A stretch of 64,000 nt of DNA from Lachnospiraceae bacterium GAM79 (GTDB lineage Bacteria > Bacillota > Clostridia > Lachnospirales > Lachnospiraceae). The notes beneath the pieces are model-generated. The model was not told the DNA's origin. It did no database searches and saw only the letters and a program-made list of their open reading frames with translations. Shown here piece after piece: positions 34,824-43,510 of this stretch. The DNA is taken from the NCBI GenBank assembly GCA_003584705.1, contig AP018536.1, positions 2,418,001-2,482,000 on the forward strand. Direction: 5' to 3'. Every line of letters begins with the position of its first letter. Within the stretch, counting starts at the first letter, position 1. The translations under genes were made by a program, and so were the position numbers.

Positions 34824-34866
34824 ACTATAGCAGACTTAAGCTGGTTGTTATGTTGTTTTTCCAACA
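34824..34866 (-). promoter_or_regulatory. Promoter of the Fe-S operon with Crp/Fnr-type operator
   Basis: Extended -10 TGCTATAGT (hexamer 34829-34824 on the minus strand) would start transcription near 34817. The dyad TGTTG-TTTTTC-CAACA (34851-34866) is centred 41.5 bases upstream of that point, the class II activator position for Crp/Fnr proteins. Confidence 0.65.
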
Positions 34867-35117
34867 AAATCATTATTTCCTTCGCATACAAAATCATCTT
34901 CTCCAGCGTCCTGCGATTAATCGTAAGCAGCGCTTCTCCTTCCAGCTTATGACCAATGGCCTCATAAAAAGAACCGATAGTGAACCAGTCCAACCTATGG
35001 GCACCATCATGTTCTCGCCCAGCTCCAGCGGTAAAATTCTGAACACAAAGGGCAAAAAAATACCGCCTGCATGAATATTAGTTCCACACAAGCGGTATAT
35101 ACAGCACGACTTATAAT

Positions 35118-35441
35118 TTAGAAAGACACGGTCAGCTGCATCTTGAATCTCTCTTCACCGTATACTGCGTGAGGAATATCCTTGGGCATGATCAGTGTCT
35201 CGCCCTCTTCCACATAGAATACCTCGTCGCCTACGGTAAATCTGCCCTTGCCTTCCAGAACGGTCACCATGGCATCTCCGCCTGCTGCATGGGTAGATAT
35301 CTCCTCGCCCTTGTCAAAGGAAAAGATTGTCATGCTCACATAATCGTTCTGTACCAGAGTCTTGCTGACTACCTGGCCCTCCTGGTATTCCACCAGCTCC
35401 TTCAGAGTTAATTTGGTCTGCTTGTCGATATTTTTATACAT
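35118..35441 (-). CDS. Small cupin-domain protein
   Basis: 107 aa from the ATG at 35441 (AAAGGATGG upstream). A single cupin barrel with ISTHAAGGDAMVTVLEGKG and GETLIMPKDIPHAVY; the His residues would bind a metal. Such one-domain cupins are common in anaerobes beside redox or stress genes, and their reactions are mostly unknown. It is divergent from the Crp/Fnr-type regulator at 35583 and shares its intergenic control region. Confidence 0.8.
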   Translation of the reverse strand: MYKNIDKQTKLTLKELVEYQEGQVVSKTLVQNDYVSMTIFSFDKGEEISTHAAGGDAMVTVLEGKGRFTVGDEVFYVEEGETLIMPKDIPHAVYGEERFKMQLTVSF

Positions 35442-35508
35442 CGTTGTCCATCCTTTCTTAAACACATCGTTATTGTGCCTGCCCGGCATGCTCCCACCAG
35501 AGCTCTCC

Positions 35509-35567
35509 TTGACTTTCTGAGGTGATTATACTAGAATCATCCCATCAAGTATGTTGATTTTCCAACA
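35509..35567 (+). promoter_or_regulatory. Promoter and operator of the Crp/Fnr-type regulator gene
   Basis: TTGACT (35509-35514), 17 bases, TAGAAT (35532-35537). The dyad TGTTG-ATTTTC-CAACA (35552-35567) begins just downstream of the expected start, a repressing position, and ends 15 bases before the ATG. Confidence 0.7.
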
Positions 35568-35582
35568 AAAGGAGAATTCATT

Positions 35583-36230
35583 ATGACTAGCACTCTTTTT
35601 CAAAATATTTTACCCGAAGATATCCCTGTTATGCTGAAGCGTCTGAATGCATATACGAAATCCTATCAAAAGGAAGAATACATCAAGCATGCCGGTGATC
35701 CTGCGGATTTCATCGGCATTATCGAATCCGGCTCCGTTCACATCCTACAGGACGATTATTACGGCAACCGCAATATCACCGCTTCTATCCCCCCGGATTC
35801 CCTGTTTGGGGAGGCTTTTGCCTGTGCAGGAATTCCATATCTTCCCGTGGATATTGTGGCAGCAGAGGACTGTACAGTGATGTTCCTAAATGGGAAAACA
35901 CTGTTAAACACCTGCGACAACAGCTGCACTTTCCATCATACCCTGATACGCAATCTCCTAGGAATCGTAGCGCAGAAAAATATGTATCTGAATCAGAAGA
36001 TCAAATATACCTCCCGTAAGACCACCCGGGAAAAACTGATGGCCTATCTTACCGATCAGGCAAAATTGAAAAGGAGCAACGATTTTACCATCCCTTTCAA
36101 CCGGCAGGAGCTGGCGGATTATCTCGGGGTAGAAAGGAGCGCCATGTCCGCAGAGCTGGGCAAGCTCACAAAGCTTGGCATCCTCCGGACACAGCGCAGT
36201 CATTTCACCTTATTAAAACCACTGGATTAA
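35583..36230 (+). CDS. Crp/Fnr-family transcriptional regulator
   Basis: 215 aa. The N-terminal cyclic-nucleotide-like beta-roll (YIKHAGDPADFIGIIESGSVHIL, key GDPADFIGIIESG; SLFGEAFACAG) is followed by a long dimer helix and a Crp HTH: FNRQELADYLGVERSAMSAE. There is no N-terminal Cys cluster like that of Fnr; two Cys occur in TCDNSCTF. Members of this group respond to redox or nitrosative signals in anaerobes. It probably represses its own promoter and activates the Fe-S gene through the shared dyad. Confidence 0.85.
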   Translation: MTSTLFQNILPEDIPVMLKRLNAYTKSYQKEEYIKHAGDPADFIGIIESGSVHILQDDYYGNRNITASIPPDSLFGEAFACAGIPYLPVDIVAAEDCTVMFLNGKTLLNTCDNSCTFHHTLIRNLLGIVAQKNMYLNQKIKYTSRKTTREKLMAYLTDQAKLKRSNDFTIPFNRQELADYLGVERSAMSAELGKLTKLGILRTQRSHFTLLKPLD

Positions 36231-36853
36231 TTTTTGATCACCTTTTCAAAATCGGAAGCTGGGTGTTTGCACAGCGGACAGATAAAATCTTCCGGCAGTT
36301 CCTCGCCCACGTATTCGTAACCGCAGATGGTGCAGCGCCATACCGTCTGGCCGTCTGCGGCTTTTCCCACTTCCTCCGGCTTTGGCTTTACCTCTTCTTG
36401 ATAGTACTCATAGTTTGCCGATGGCTCCTCGCTTAACACTTCCATCTCTGTCACTTCACCAATGAACATGGTGTGGGATCCCAGATCCACGGTCTGACTG
36501 ACCTTTACCGCCAGATAAGCATTTGTGCCTTCTATGATGTAGGGCACGCCATTCTCCGCATTTTTATACGCTGTGTAGTCTGCGAATTTGTCCACTTCCC
36601 GGCCGGATTGGAAACCAAAGCGCTGATATAGAGGGAATAGTGCTGTCTTACTAAGCACCGATACGTTGAACACGCCGGTCTTTAACACCATATCATGGGT
36701 ATAATTTGCCTTATTGATGCATATGCAGAGCTGATTCGGAGTGGATGCCGCCTGAATCGCAGTATTGACGATACAACCGTTTGCTTTCTCTCCATCTTTC
36801 GTCGTTACGATATACAATCCATAACTTAACTTGTGCATTGCCTTGTTATTCAT
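36227..36853 (-). CDS. Flavin reductase domain fused to rubredoxin
   Basis: 208 aa. Residues 1-150 are an FMN-binding flavin reductase-like domain (LSYGLYIVTTKDGEKANG, NAIQAASTPNQL-like ASTPNQLCICI, FNVSVLSKTA). Residues about 165-205 are a rubredoxin with CTICGYEYVGEE and CPLCKHPASDF, the two CxxC pairs binding one iron. This high-molecular-weight rubredoxin passes electrons from NAD(P)H to oxygen- or NO-reducing flavodiiron proteins in clostridia. It is convergent with the Crp/Fnr gene (stops overlap by four bases). AAAAGGAGAG precedes the ATG. Confidence 0.88.
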   Translation of the reverse strand: MNNKAMHKLSYGLYIVTTKDGEKANGCIVNTAIQAASTPNQLCICINKANYTHDMVLKTGVFNVSVLSKTALFPLYQRFGFQSGREVDKFADYTAYKNAENGVPYIIEGTNAYLAVKVSQTVDLGSHTMFIGEVTEMEVLSEEPSANYEYYQEEVKPKPEEVGKAADGQTVWRCTICGYEYVGEELPEDFICPLCKHPASDFEKVIKN

Positions 36854-37066
36854 TATATTCTCTCCTTTTCTCCTTCAGCCTGTTTCGCTTCCTTTTTAGT
36901 ATCTCTTATCTACCATATTTTATTTGCTTAACATTTCTTATTTTCTTTATCCTGATAATAACACAGTTGGAATTATCTGTCAATAATATTAGTAATGATT
37001 CTTATTTTTATTTCTATGATTTAAAAACACCGATACCTTTCGATACCAGTGTTTCTTATCTGTTTC

Positions 37067-38725
37067 CTAATAGGTCACAACGTTATGATACACTCTGTAA
37101 TATCCGTCTCCGATATCCACCAGCTGCAGCTGTATTGCAAAATACTCCATACCGAGATTTTTCAACACATCCACCACATATCCCTGCTCGTAGGCTCCGG
37201 TATGATAGGATTGCTCAATGGTACTCCACAGGCTCTTAGGCACAACATTGTCAAAATGCTGGTCACCACTTCCCAGGCCGGTCAGCTGCTTCCTGCAGTC
37301 TTCATAATAGGAACTTAAATCCGTCAGCGCATCGGCTCTGGGCTCCGGCGTAGCGGCAGTTGTGGTATTGCCTGCAGAGCCTGCGGTATTGCCGGAGGGA
37401 TAACGCAACAGCTCCTGAGGATCCGGATTGATATAATCACTGAGAGAGCTGCCAGGCTGCTCCGGTTCCTGCGTACCGTCTCCCTGCTGTCCGGGATCTG
37501 TAACGCTCCCGTCTGTCTGACCGCCGGAGGGCGTGGTGCCTGCGTCCGGATCCGGTGTGGCTCCGCCTGCTTCAGACGGCTGACCGGTACCCGCTGCCCC
37601 TGTGGTATTTTCCTGTCTGTAAGCGGTACCGTTGCAGGCCGGCAGATACACCGACAGATTCTGTCTTACATGGGTGGAGGCAAAATCTGCATCCGTCTTG
37701 TTAAAATAGTCATATCGGATGGCCGCTGCGTCATCCCAGGTCACATCCACATTGTAATAACCATCCTCCAGCTTTACGATATTCCAGGCATGATCCCCAC
37801 CGGAATAACCGGTGCAGTAATAACAGGGAATTCCCAGCTGCTGTAACAGATACTGATAAGCTCTGGCATAACCGGCACACACGCTCTTCCCATTCACCAG
37901 TGCACTGTAAGCACTCTGGTTCATATCCGCTGTCAGATCATAGGTTACTGCCGATGCCAGTGCATCATGCACATATTTCTCTTTTTCATAATTGCTGTCA
38001 AGGGACGCTGCCCCGGTAATCAGATTCTGTGCCGCCGCATCAAATCTTTGCTTTGCGCTCTCCAGATCATCTGCCGTACCGTTATATTTTAAATCGATCT
38101 CCACGCATTGCCCGTTGGCCAGATATTTGCTGGAATAACCCGTCTCCAGCCAGAACATTTCCGGATGATCACCGATCACCGCCTCAAACGCTGTCTTTAC
38201 ATCACTGGCAGACACGGTCTTCTCCGGTGCAAACTTTTCCGTCAGGTTCTGTGCGTTGGCATAAATCTGTCGGTATACGGACTGCTGATTCTCCGACAAC
38301 ATCTGATAATACGGATACTCCTCTGCGGAAAATGACAGCCCCTCTCCCGTTTCTCCGGAACCTAATGTTTCCTTCAGATTCTGTGCTTCCTGATCCGGAA
38401 TCTGCTGTTCTTCCGGCTGCACGGGAGTAAATCCTGTCCTGCCGCTGACATCCTCCGGAATCTGCATCTGATCCATGGACGGCGCCACGTAGCCGTTCAT
38501 TTCCCCCGGCATACCATTAGGAAGCGTCACACTGATATTTCCATTCCCGGAAGTCTGTCCTTCCCCGGTCTCTTCGGTCCCAGGGGGCATATCCACTGTA
38601 TTGCCATACAGTTTCTGCGCCAGAGAACTGGTCATATCGGGGTTCAATGCGAATACCAGGATTCCGCCACACAACAGCAGACACAACACTGCAATTCCTA
38701 TCATGATCTTATTGACTACTTTCAT
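37067..38725 (-). CDS. Exported transglutaminase-like protein
   Basis: 552 aa with one N-terminal membrane anchor (IMIGIAVLCLLLCGGILVFAL). A low-complexity Gly/Glu/Pro segment follows, then a transglutaminase-like core at about 230-340 with the Cys of GKSVCAGYARAYQYLL, the His of GGDHAWNIVKL and the Asp of YYNVDVTWDD forming the Cys-His-Asp triad. A Pro/Gly/Thr-rich linker and a C-terminal helical domain complete it. In Firmicutes such proteins are surface proteins of unknown substrate, possibly peptidases. ATAGGAGCATAAG precedes the ATG. Confidence 0.82.
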   Translation of the reverse strand: MKVVNKIMIGIAVLCLLLCGGILVFALNPDMTSSLAQKLYGNTVDMPPGTEETGEGQTSGNGNISVTLPNGMPGEMNGYVAPSMDQMQIPEDVSGRTGFTPVQPEEQQIPDQEAQNLKETLGSGETGEGLSFSAEEYPYYQMLSENQQSVYRQIYANAQNLTEKFAPEKTVSASDVKTAFEAVIGDHPEMFWLETGYSSKYLANGQCVEIDLKYNGTADDLESAKQRFDAAAQNLITGAASLDSNYEKEKYVHDALASAVTYDLTADMNQSAYSALVNGKSVCAGYARAYQYLLQQLGIPCYYCTGYSGGDHAWNIVKLEDGYYNVDVTWDDAAAIRYDYFNKTDADFASTHVRQNLSVYLPACNGTAYRQENTTGAAGTGQPSEAGGATPDPDAGTTPSGGQTDGSVTDPGQQGDGTQEPEQPGSSLSDYINPDPQELLRYPSGNTAGSAGNTTTAATPEPRADALTDLSSYYEDCRKQLTGLGSGDQHFDNVVPKSLWSTIEQSYHTGAYEQGYVVDVLKNLGMEYFAIQLQLVDIGDGYYRVYHNVVTY

Positions 38726-38797
38726 CTTATGCTCCTATCAGACCGGGCTCCTGGCCTGTGCTCCTGCCCGGATTTGTTATAAAGCCAGCTTCTGCCG

Positions 38798-40081
38798 CTA
38801 TTGCTTCTCTTCTCCTGCGGCAAGTAATCCATCCGGAGAATAGCGGTTCGTTGCATTCCACAGGATCCATTCTTCATATCCCGCATCGTAGACTGCCTGG
38901 ATCTGTTCTCTGATCTGTGTTCCGTTGTAGGAAATATGTCCCGGAACCCAGGTGGCCGTAAATGCCTGCAGCCATGGCCGTACTACAGCCCTCTCCGCTT
39001 CCGGAATCTCCTGCAATTCTTCTGCAGACCCCTGCATGGCGGTCGATACCGTTTCGTAAGGATGGGCATCCGGCACCTTCAGACCGAACACACCGTTAGC
39101 ATAATGAGAGGGATATACCATAGGGCTGATGGCATCCACTGTCTGTCCCAGTGCCGTGTAATCCTGCCCTACGGTCTGCACATCCGTCTCGCTGCCGATA
39201 ATAGTGCCGAAGACATCTGCCGTGACCACACAGCCCTTTTCATGAAGTCTGTCTCCCGCATAAGAAAGGAAATCCTGTATGGCCTGCCGCTTCGGATAAG
39301 CTTCCATATCTACACCGTAATCCGCCGCATCGGCATCCGAACCTACCGGGAATCGCACATAATCATACTGGATCTCATCAAAACCCAGATCTGCCGCCAT
39401 CTCCGCAAGCTCTGTCAGATATTCCCAGACCTCCTGCCTGTAGGGATTTACCCAGGCCAGTCCATTGGCATCTGTCACCGGCTTACCGTCCGGCTTCGTC
39501 AGTGCCAATTCCGGCTGTGCCGCCGCCAGAATGGGATCCTTAAAGCATACGATCCGCGCAATGGTATATATATTATGATCTTTCAATTCCTGCATCATTG
39601 TCTGAATGTCCCGGATGTAACGTATTCCGGCCTGCATTTCGGATATCCGGTCCAGCACGGGAATGTCCTGTGGAATCTCCTCATTAGTCAGCCGGAACGT
39701 CAAATTTCCCTCGTCGTTTTTCACGTCGATGACCATGGCATTCAGTTCCGTCTCATCCACCAGGCGGATCAGATCTTCCATTCCGGCACTGCCAGCCTTC
39801 GGGCCGGTGACGTAGATTCCCTTTACCTTCGTCCGTCCCGCCATGCGGTCCGCCGTAGTCTGCTCTGCATCCCCGGTGGCGGCATCCCCATCCGTGACAT
39901 CCGGTGCATTCTCCCCGGTGGCAGCCTCTTCTGTGAAATCCACCGTGGCCATTACTTCTATTCCTGTCTCTTCCGTCCCTGTCAGAGATAATTCATTGTC
40001 TGTTCCACAGCCGGTCATGCCTAGTATAAGTACAATCCCTGCTGCCAGAAGTCTCTTCCCCGGACCAGTATTTCGTATCAT
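38798..40081 (-). CDS. Glycosidase-like lipoprotein (DUF4015 type)
   Basis: 427 aa. Residues 1-25 form a lipoprotein signal with the lipobox MTGCG. A Thr/Ala/Asp-rich linker leads to a TIM-barrel domain of the putative glycoside hydrolase type: KVKGIYVTGPKAGS, ELNAMVIDVKNDEGNLTF, TIARIVCFKDP, and FDEIQYDYVRFPVGSD, which carries the likely catalytic acidic residues. These proteins sit on the outside of the membrane and may act on cell wall or exopolysaccharide. It lies 72 bases upstream of the transglutaminase-like gene on the same strand. GGAGAGTACCG precedes the ATG. Confidence 0.78.
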   Translation of the reverse strand: MIRNTGPGKRLLAAGIVLILGMTGCGTDNELSLTGTEETGIEVMATVDFTEEAATGENAPDVTDGDAATGDAEQTTADRMAGRTKVKGIYVTGPKAGSAGMEDLIRLVDETELNAMVIDVKNDEGNLTFRLTNEEIPQDIPVLDRISEMQAGIRYIRDIQTMMQELKDHNIYTIARIVCFKDPILAAAQPELALTKPDGKPVTDANGLAWVNPYRQEVWEYLTELAEMAADLGFDEIQYDYVRFPVGSDADAADYGVDMEAYPKRQAIQDFLSYAGDRLHEKGCVVTADVFGTIIGSETDVQTVGQDYTALGQTVDAISPMVYPSHYANGVFGLKVPDAHPYETVSTAMQGSAEELQEIPEAERAVVRPWLQAFTATWVPGHISYNGTQIREQIQAVYDAGYEEWILWNATNRYSPDGLLAAGEEKQ

Positions 40082-40180
40082 CGGTACTCTCCCTGCATAC
40101 CGCCGGTCGCTCCTGTTTTCTTTATCCAGCGGTACAAAAGCTTCATAATTTCATAGTTCTGAATAGTTCCGTCGGAGTCA

Positions 40181-40230
40181 AAAGGTCTTTCACCCACTTA
40201 TGAGCAAGCTCGTGTGGGCTTAGACCTTTT
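40181..40230. other. Long hairpin upstream of the glycosidase-like gene
   Basis: AAAGGTCT pairs with AGACCTTT, and inside it CACCCAC pairs with GTGTGGG around a 14-base loop. It lies in the otherwise empty 293-base divergent region between 40081 and 40375. It could be a bidirectional terminator remnant or a leader structure; I see no U run. Confidence 0.45.
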
Positions 40231-40374
40231 GCCCTTGGTATCATTATATTTTTAATTGTTGAAAAATGCAAGAAATGCTATACTATATCTATCGGCTCTG
40301 CCTACGGTTACAGAAAGAGCCTGCCGTTAAATTTCCTATGCATAAGCTATTCCATCGCAAGAAAAGAGGTTTCT

Positions 40375-41106
40375 ATGTACCGGAATTTTATCTTTGATCT
40401 CTACGGCACTTTAGTAGACATCCACACTAATGAAAATAAAACTTCCCTCTGGAAAAGGCTTGCGCTGTTCTATTCCTTCCAGGGTGCTTCCTATACGGGG
40501 AGGGAACTGAGGAACAGATATCGCCAGCTGGAAACGGCTGCCCGCAAGGTTCCCTCATCTTACACCTGTCCGGAGATCTGCGCCGCAGATATTTTTCGAA
40601 CTCTTTATGTCGAAAAAGGGATCCAACCCACAGAGGCTCTTCTGACCGCTACCGGTCAGTTCTTCCGGATCGAATCCCTCAATATTTTACAATGCTATCC
40701 CGCCACGATCGGCACACTGCAGCAGCTCCATGCAAAAGGCTGTGGGATCTACCTCCTGTCCAATGCCCAGCGGATCTTCACCGAATACGAGCTGCGCTCG
40801 CTGGGACTCTGGGATCTGTTCGACGGTATCCTTATCTCCTCTGACGAGGGGTGCTGCAAGCCGGATCCCGCTTTTTTTCAGATCCTGTTTGACCGCTACG
40901 GATTAGATTTCACCACCTGTCTGATGACCGGCAACGAACGCACCAGTGATCTGGCAGGTGCTATAGCTGCGGGGATCGACTGCTGTTACCTGCACACCGC
41001 CACCTCTTCCGGTTCCGCAGATGAGCCACCAAAAAAAGCCCGCTTTACAGTTATGGATGGTGACTCTTATGCGTTGCAAAAACTTCTTCTAAGTTTAGCG
41101 AGATAA
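40375..41106 (+). CDS. HAD-superfamily hydrolase
   Basis: 243 aa. Motif I is FDLYGTLVDIHTNE (catalytic Asp pair in DLYGT; the usual second D is D-x-T-like), motif II is IYLLSNAQ, and motifs III/IV are SSDEGCCKPDPAFF and TGNERTSDLAGA. The cap domain of helices lies between about residues 20 and 95. It is a phosphatase-like enzyme of unknown substrate, of the YjjG-like type. AAAAGAGG precedes the ATG, and a clear terminator follows. Confidence 0.82.
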   Translation: MYRNFIFDLYGTLVDIHTNENKTSLWKRLALFYSFQGASYTGRELRNRYRQLETAARKVPSSYTCPEICAADIFRTLYVEKGIQPTEALLTATGQFFRIESLNILQCYPATIGTLQQLHAKGCGIYLLSNAQRIFTEYELRSLGLWDLFDGILISSDEGCCKPDPAFFQILFDRYGLDFTTCLMTGNERTSDLAGAIAAGIDCCYLHTATSSGSADEPPKKARFTVMDGDSYALQKLLLSLAR

Positions 41107-41209
41107 GATAAAGCACCCGGAAGTCAGCTTTTCCCGGGTGTTTTTTCATCCATACAAAGGCTGCCACACAGATCACCACAGAGATCATGGAGCCTGTCAG
41201 GAACTGCAT
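41051..41209 (-). CDS. Possible small membrane protein, low confidence
   Basis: A 52-aa minus-strand ORF with a GAGGAG site eight bases before its ATG, beginning MQFLTGSMISVVICVAAFVW, a single strong membrane segment, then a Lys/His-rich tail. It starts 12 bases after the stop of the oxidoreductase gene and could be its downstream partner. It overlaps the terminator and the 3' end of the HAD gene on the other strand, which argues against it. Confidence 0.3.
   Translation of the reverse strand: MQFLTGSMISVVICVAAFVWMKKHPGKADFRVLYLISLNLEEVFATHKSHHP
41112..41146 (+). terminator. Intrinsic terminator of the HAD gene
   Basis: CACCCGG pairs with CCGGGTG around an AAGTCAGCTTTTC-type loop and runs into TTTTTT, six bases after the stop codon. 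Confidence 0.9.
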
Positions 41210-41221
41210 CAGGGCTGCTCC

Positions 41222-42208
41222 TCAGATTTTTTCCGTGGCATGCTCTTCCTCTGGATAAGTCAGTCCCCAGTCTTTTCGGATCCGGGTCATCATTTTCATA
41301 ACATCCTCGGTAAACTCAAGCTTCATTAATTCCGGATGTCCGGCGATGGCCTGTTCCATATCCTCCACCTCGTATCCCAGTGCGTCTGCCGTAGCTCCCG
41401 CCACAATTTCCTCGGTGTGTCCGTCTTCCGTGTACGTGATCACTGCTTTCTGCCCTCTGGGATACTCATACATTTCCACGTAAGCCTTGTCAAAAGAGAT
41501 CATGCCCCGTTTGGGCTGCTTGGCATGCAGGGACAATGTGACCGTTGCCATCTCCTGCTCCCGGTTCATCAGAAGTATTCCCGCCTGCTCGTCCACACCG
41601 GTAGGTGCAAGCTTCACCTGCGAAGTAATCTGATCCGGGCAGGAATTTAAGAACATTCTGACAAAGGAAAGGGCATACACACCGATGTCCAGCAGTGCTC
41701 CTCCGGCCAGATTCCGGTTGAAGAACCGGTTCTTCATATCGTATTCCTTATAACTTCCGAAATTCATCTGTATCACACGCAATTCTCCGAATTTTCCGGC
41801 ATCCATGCGTTTTTTCAGCTCTTTATAAATCGGCATATGATAGATAGTCATAGCTTCCGCCAGCACCACACCATGCTCCTTCGCCAGCTGCACTGCCTCT
41901 TCCAGTTCTTCGGAATTCAGCGTAATGGATTTTTCGCACAGCACATGCTTGCCGGCTGCCAGCGCTTTCCGCAGAAAGTGAATGTGAGTGTTATGGGGTG
42001 TGGAAATATAAATGATATCCACCGCAGGATCCGCACATACATCCTGAAAGCTCGTAAACACCCTCTGCACACCGTATTTTTCCGCAAAGGCCACTGCCTT
42101 CTCCGGTGTCCGGTTTACAACGCCGTACAGCTTCTGTCCTCTTTTTTCCATAGCCTGCGCCAGTTCGTTGGCAATGACGCCACAGCCTGCACTTACCCAG
42201 TTTGCCAT
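41222..42208 (-). CDS. Gfo/Idh/MocA-family oxidoreductase
   Basis: 328 aa from the ATG at 42208 (AAGGAAGG upstream; the longer frame to 42268 lies in the preceding gene). The NAD(P)-binding start is the GCGVIANELAQAM loop, with DIIYISTPHNTHIHF and the catalytic-region VLCEKSITLNSEELEEA (EKS in place of EKP). The C-terminal half (GGALLDIGVYALSFVRMF) is the substrate domain. It likely oxidises a sugar or cyclitol hydroxyl; the substrate is unknown. Its start is directly at the stop of the diguanylate cyclase gene. Confidence 0.85.
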   Translation of the reverse strand: MANWVSAGCGVIANELAQAMEKRGQKLYGVVNRTPEKAVAFAEKYGVQRVFTSFQDVCADPAVDIIYISTPHNTHIHFLRKALAAGKHVLCEKSITLNSEELEEAVQLAKEHGVVLAEAMTIYHMPIYKELKKRMDAGKFGELRVIQMNFGSYKEYDMKNRFFNRNLAGGALLDIGVYALSFVRMFLNSCPDQITSQVKLAPTGVDEQAGILLMNREQEMATVTLSLHAKQPKRGMISFDKAYVEMYEYPRGQKAVITYTEDGHTEEIVAGATADALGYEVEDMEQAIAGHPELMKLEFTEDVMKMMTRIRKDWGLTYPEEEHATEKI

Positions 42209-42209
42209 C

Positions 42210-43361
42210 CTATTTTCTGCCTTCCTTCTCACGTTTTTTATTCTCATACATCTTTGCATCCGCTTCATTCACAATCTTGCGGATGTCCATGCCACAGCCT
42301 TCCGCCCAGCCCACGGCACTGGAGATTGGTATCTCTCCCCGGCTGTCTTTCTCCTGCAATGCGGCATTGACAGATTCGATCATGGACTGGATCTCCGCTT
42401 CCACCGGATTCTCGATCAGCATGACAAATTCATCTCCGCCTATGCGATAGACCTTACGTCTGTCCGTGGATAATTCATATAATACGGAAGACAATGTCTG
42501 GATCAACACATCTCCGGCGGCATGGCCATATTTGTCATTGACACATTTCAGATTATTCACATCCCAGAAAATAGCTGCCAGTCTGTCCACCTGCGGATAG
42601 TAATCATTGATCATTTCCTCATATTTATTCTCGTTATATACATGGGTGCCCAGATCGGTCTCCTTACGATATGTCAGATCAGCGATCCTCTGTGCATCCT
42701 TGTGGCTGGTAATGCTGATATACCGCAAAATAATGGTGAATATCAGGAGTATCACCGCCCGGGGCAGCGCTCCGTAGAACAATATCACGAACACCGGATC
42801 CGGCTCAATGCCAAACTGCAGCGTCCCCGCCATCCACTGCTCCATATACCAGTCTCTGGAATGATTGCTTCCTAAGAGCATATTCAAATCACAGATTCCG
42901 TGATAGAATCCCGTCACCATACTGACAGCCATTGTCACGTCATTGACAACATAGGTGATCCACAGTGTCATCCGCTCCCTGTACTGTACCGCCAAAAGCA
43001 ACGGCAACACATAGATAAGCACCGCATGGAATGACAAAAATGCCGCAATGACTGCCGATATCATACAGATCAGTGTCAAAAACACATACTTTACCCAATG
43101 CTTTGACAGATCCACCTTTTTATAAATGTATAAAACAGGAATTCCCATCACCGCCGACACCCCTGCTGCCATGGTAAAAATTCTGGCATCCACAATAAAG
43201 ATTCTCACTAATGTCAACAGCCAGAGGAGCAGAATAGTCACAAAAATCCAGAAAAAGCCTTTTAGTGTGTGTATATTTGAGTTGATCTCCTGCTGGTGTA
43301 ATTCTTTTTTATACTTTTCCTGATAATTTTCCATCATAACATCCCTATGTTCTTCTATCAT
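42210..43361 (-). CDS. Membrane-bound diguanylate cyclase (GGDEF)
   Basis: 383 aa. An N-terminal membrane domain (about residues 33-225) has six or so hydrophobic segments, and the C-terminal GGDEF domain has the active-site loop YRIGGDEFVMLI and the nucleotide-binding DVNNLKCVNDKYGHAAGD. There is no RxxD inhibitory site directly upstream that I can see, and no EAL domain. It makes cyclic di-GMP from GTP. Two starts are possible (43361, or the ATG pair at about 43337); neither has a strong ribosome site. Confidence 0.85.
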   Translation of the reverse strand: MIEEHRDVMMENYQEKYKKELHQQEINSNIHTLKGFFWIFVTILLLWLLTLVRIFIVDARIFTMAAGVSAVMGIPVLYIYKKVDLSKHWVKYVFLTLICMISAVIAAFLSFHAVLIYVLPLLLAVQYRERMTLWITYVVNDVTMAVSMVTGFYHGICDLNMLLGSNHSRDWYMEQWMAGTLQFGIEPDPVFVILFYGALPRAVILLIFTIILRYISITSHKDAQRIADLTYRKETDLGTHVYNENKYEEMINDYYPQVDRLAAIFWDVNNLKCVNDKYGHAAGDVLIQTLSSVLYELSTDRRKVYRIGGDEFVMLIENPVEAEIQSMIESVNAALQEKDSRGEIPISSAVGWAEGCGMDIRKIVNEADAKMYENKKREKEGRK

Positions 43362-43510
43362 TTGTTCTCTTCATTCAGTGCTCAGCGCATAACAGATACA
43401 GTATAACATATTATGATATTTTTTGCATTAAATGAGCTTACTTAGCATAATTAAAATCCTATTTTTCCACATTCTGTTTCATGCTGCCGGTGCCCCGGCA
43501 ATCGACCTCT

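Noticed and set aside
34757..34993. A 78-codon minus-strand ORF overlapping the start of the Fe-S gene
   Set aside because: It starts at a TTG without a ribosome site and covers the promoter and Crp/Fnr dyad of the Fe-S gene, which explain the region better.
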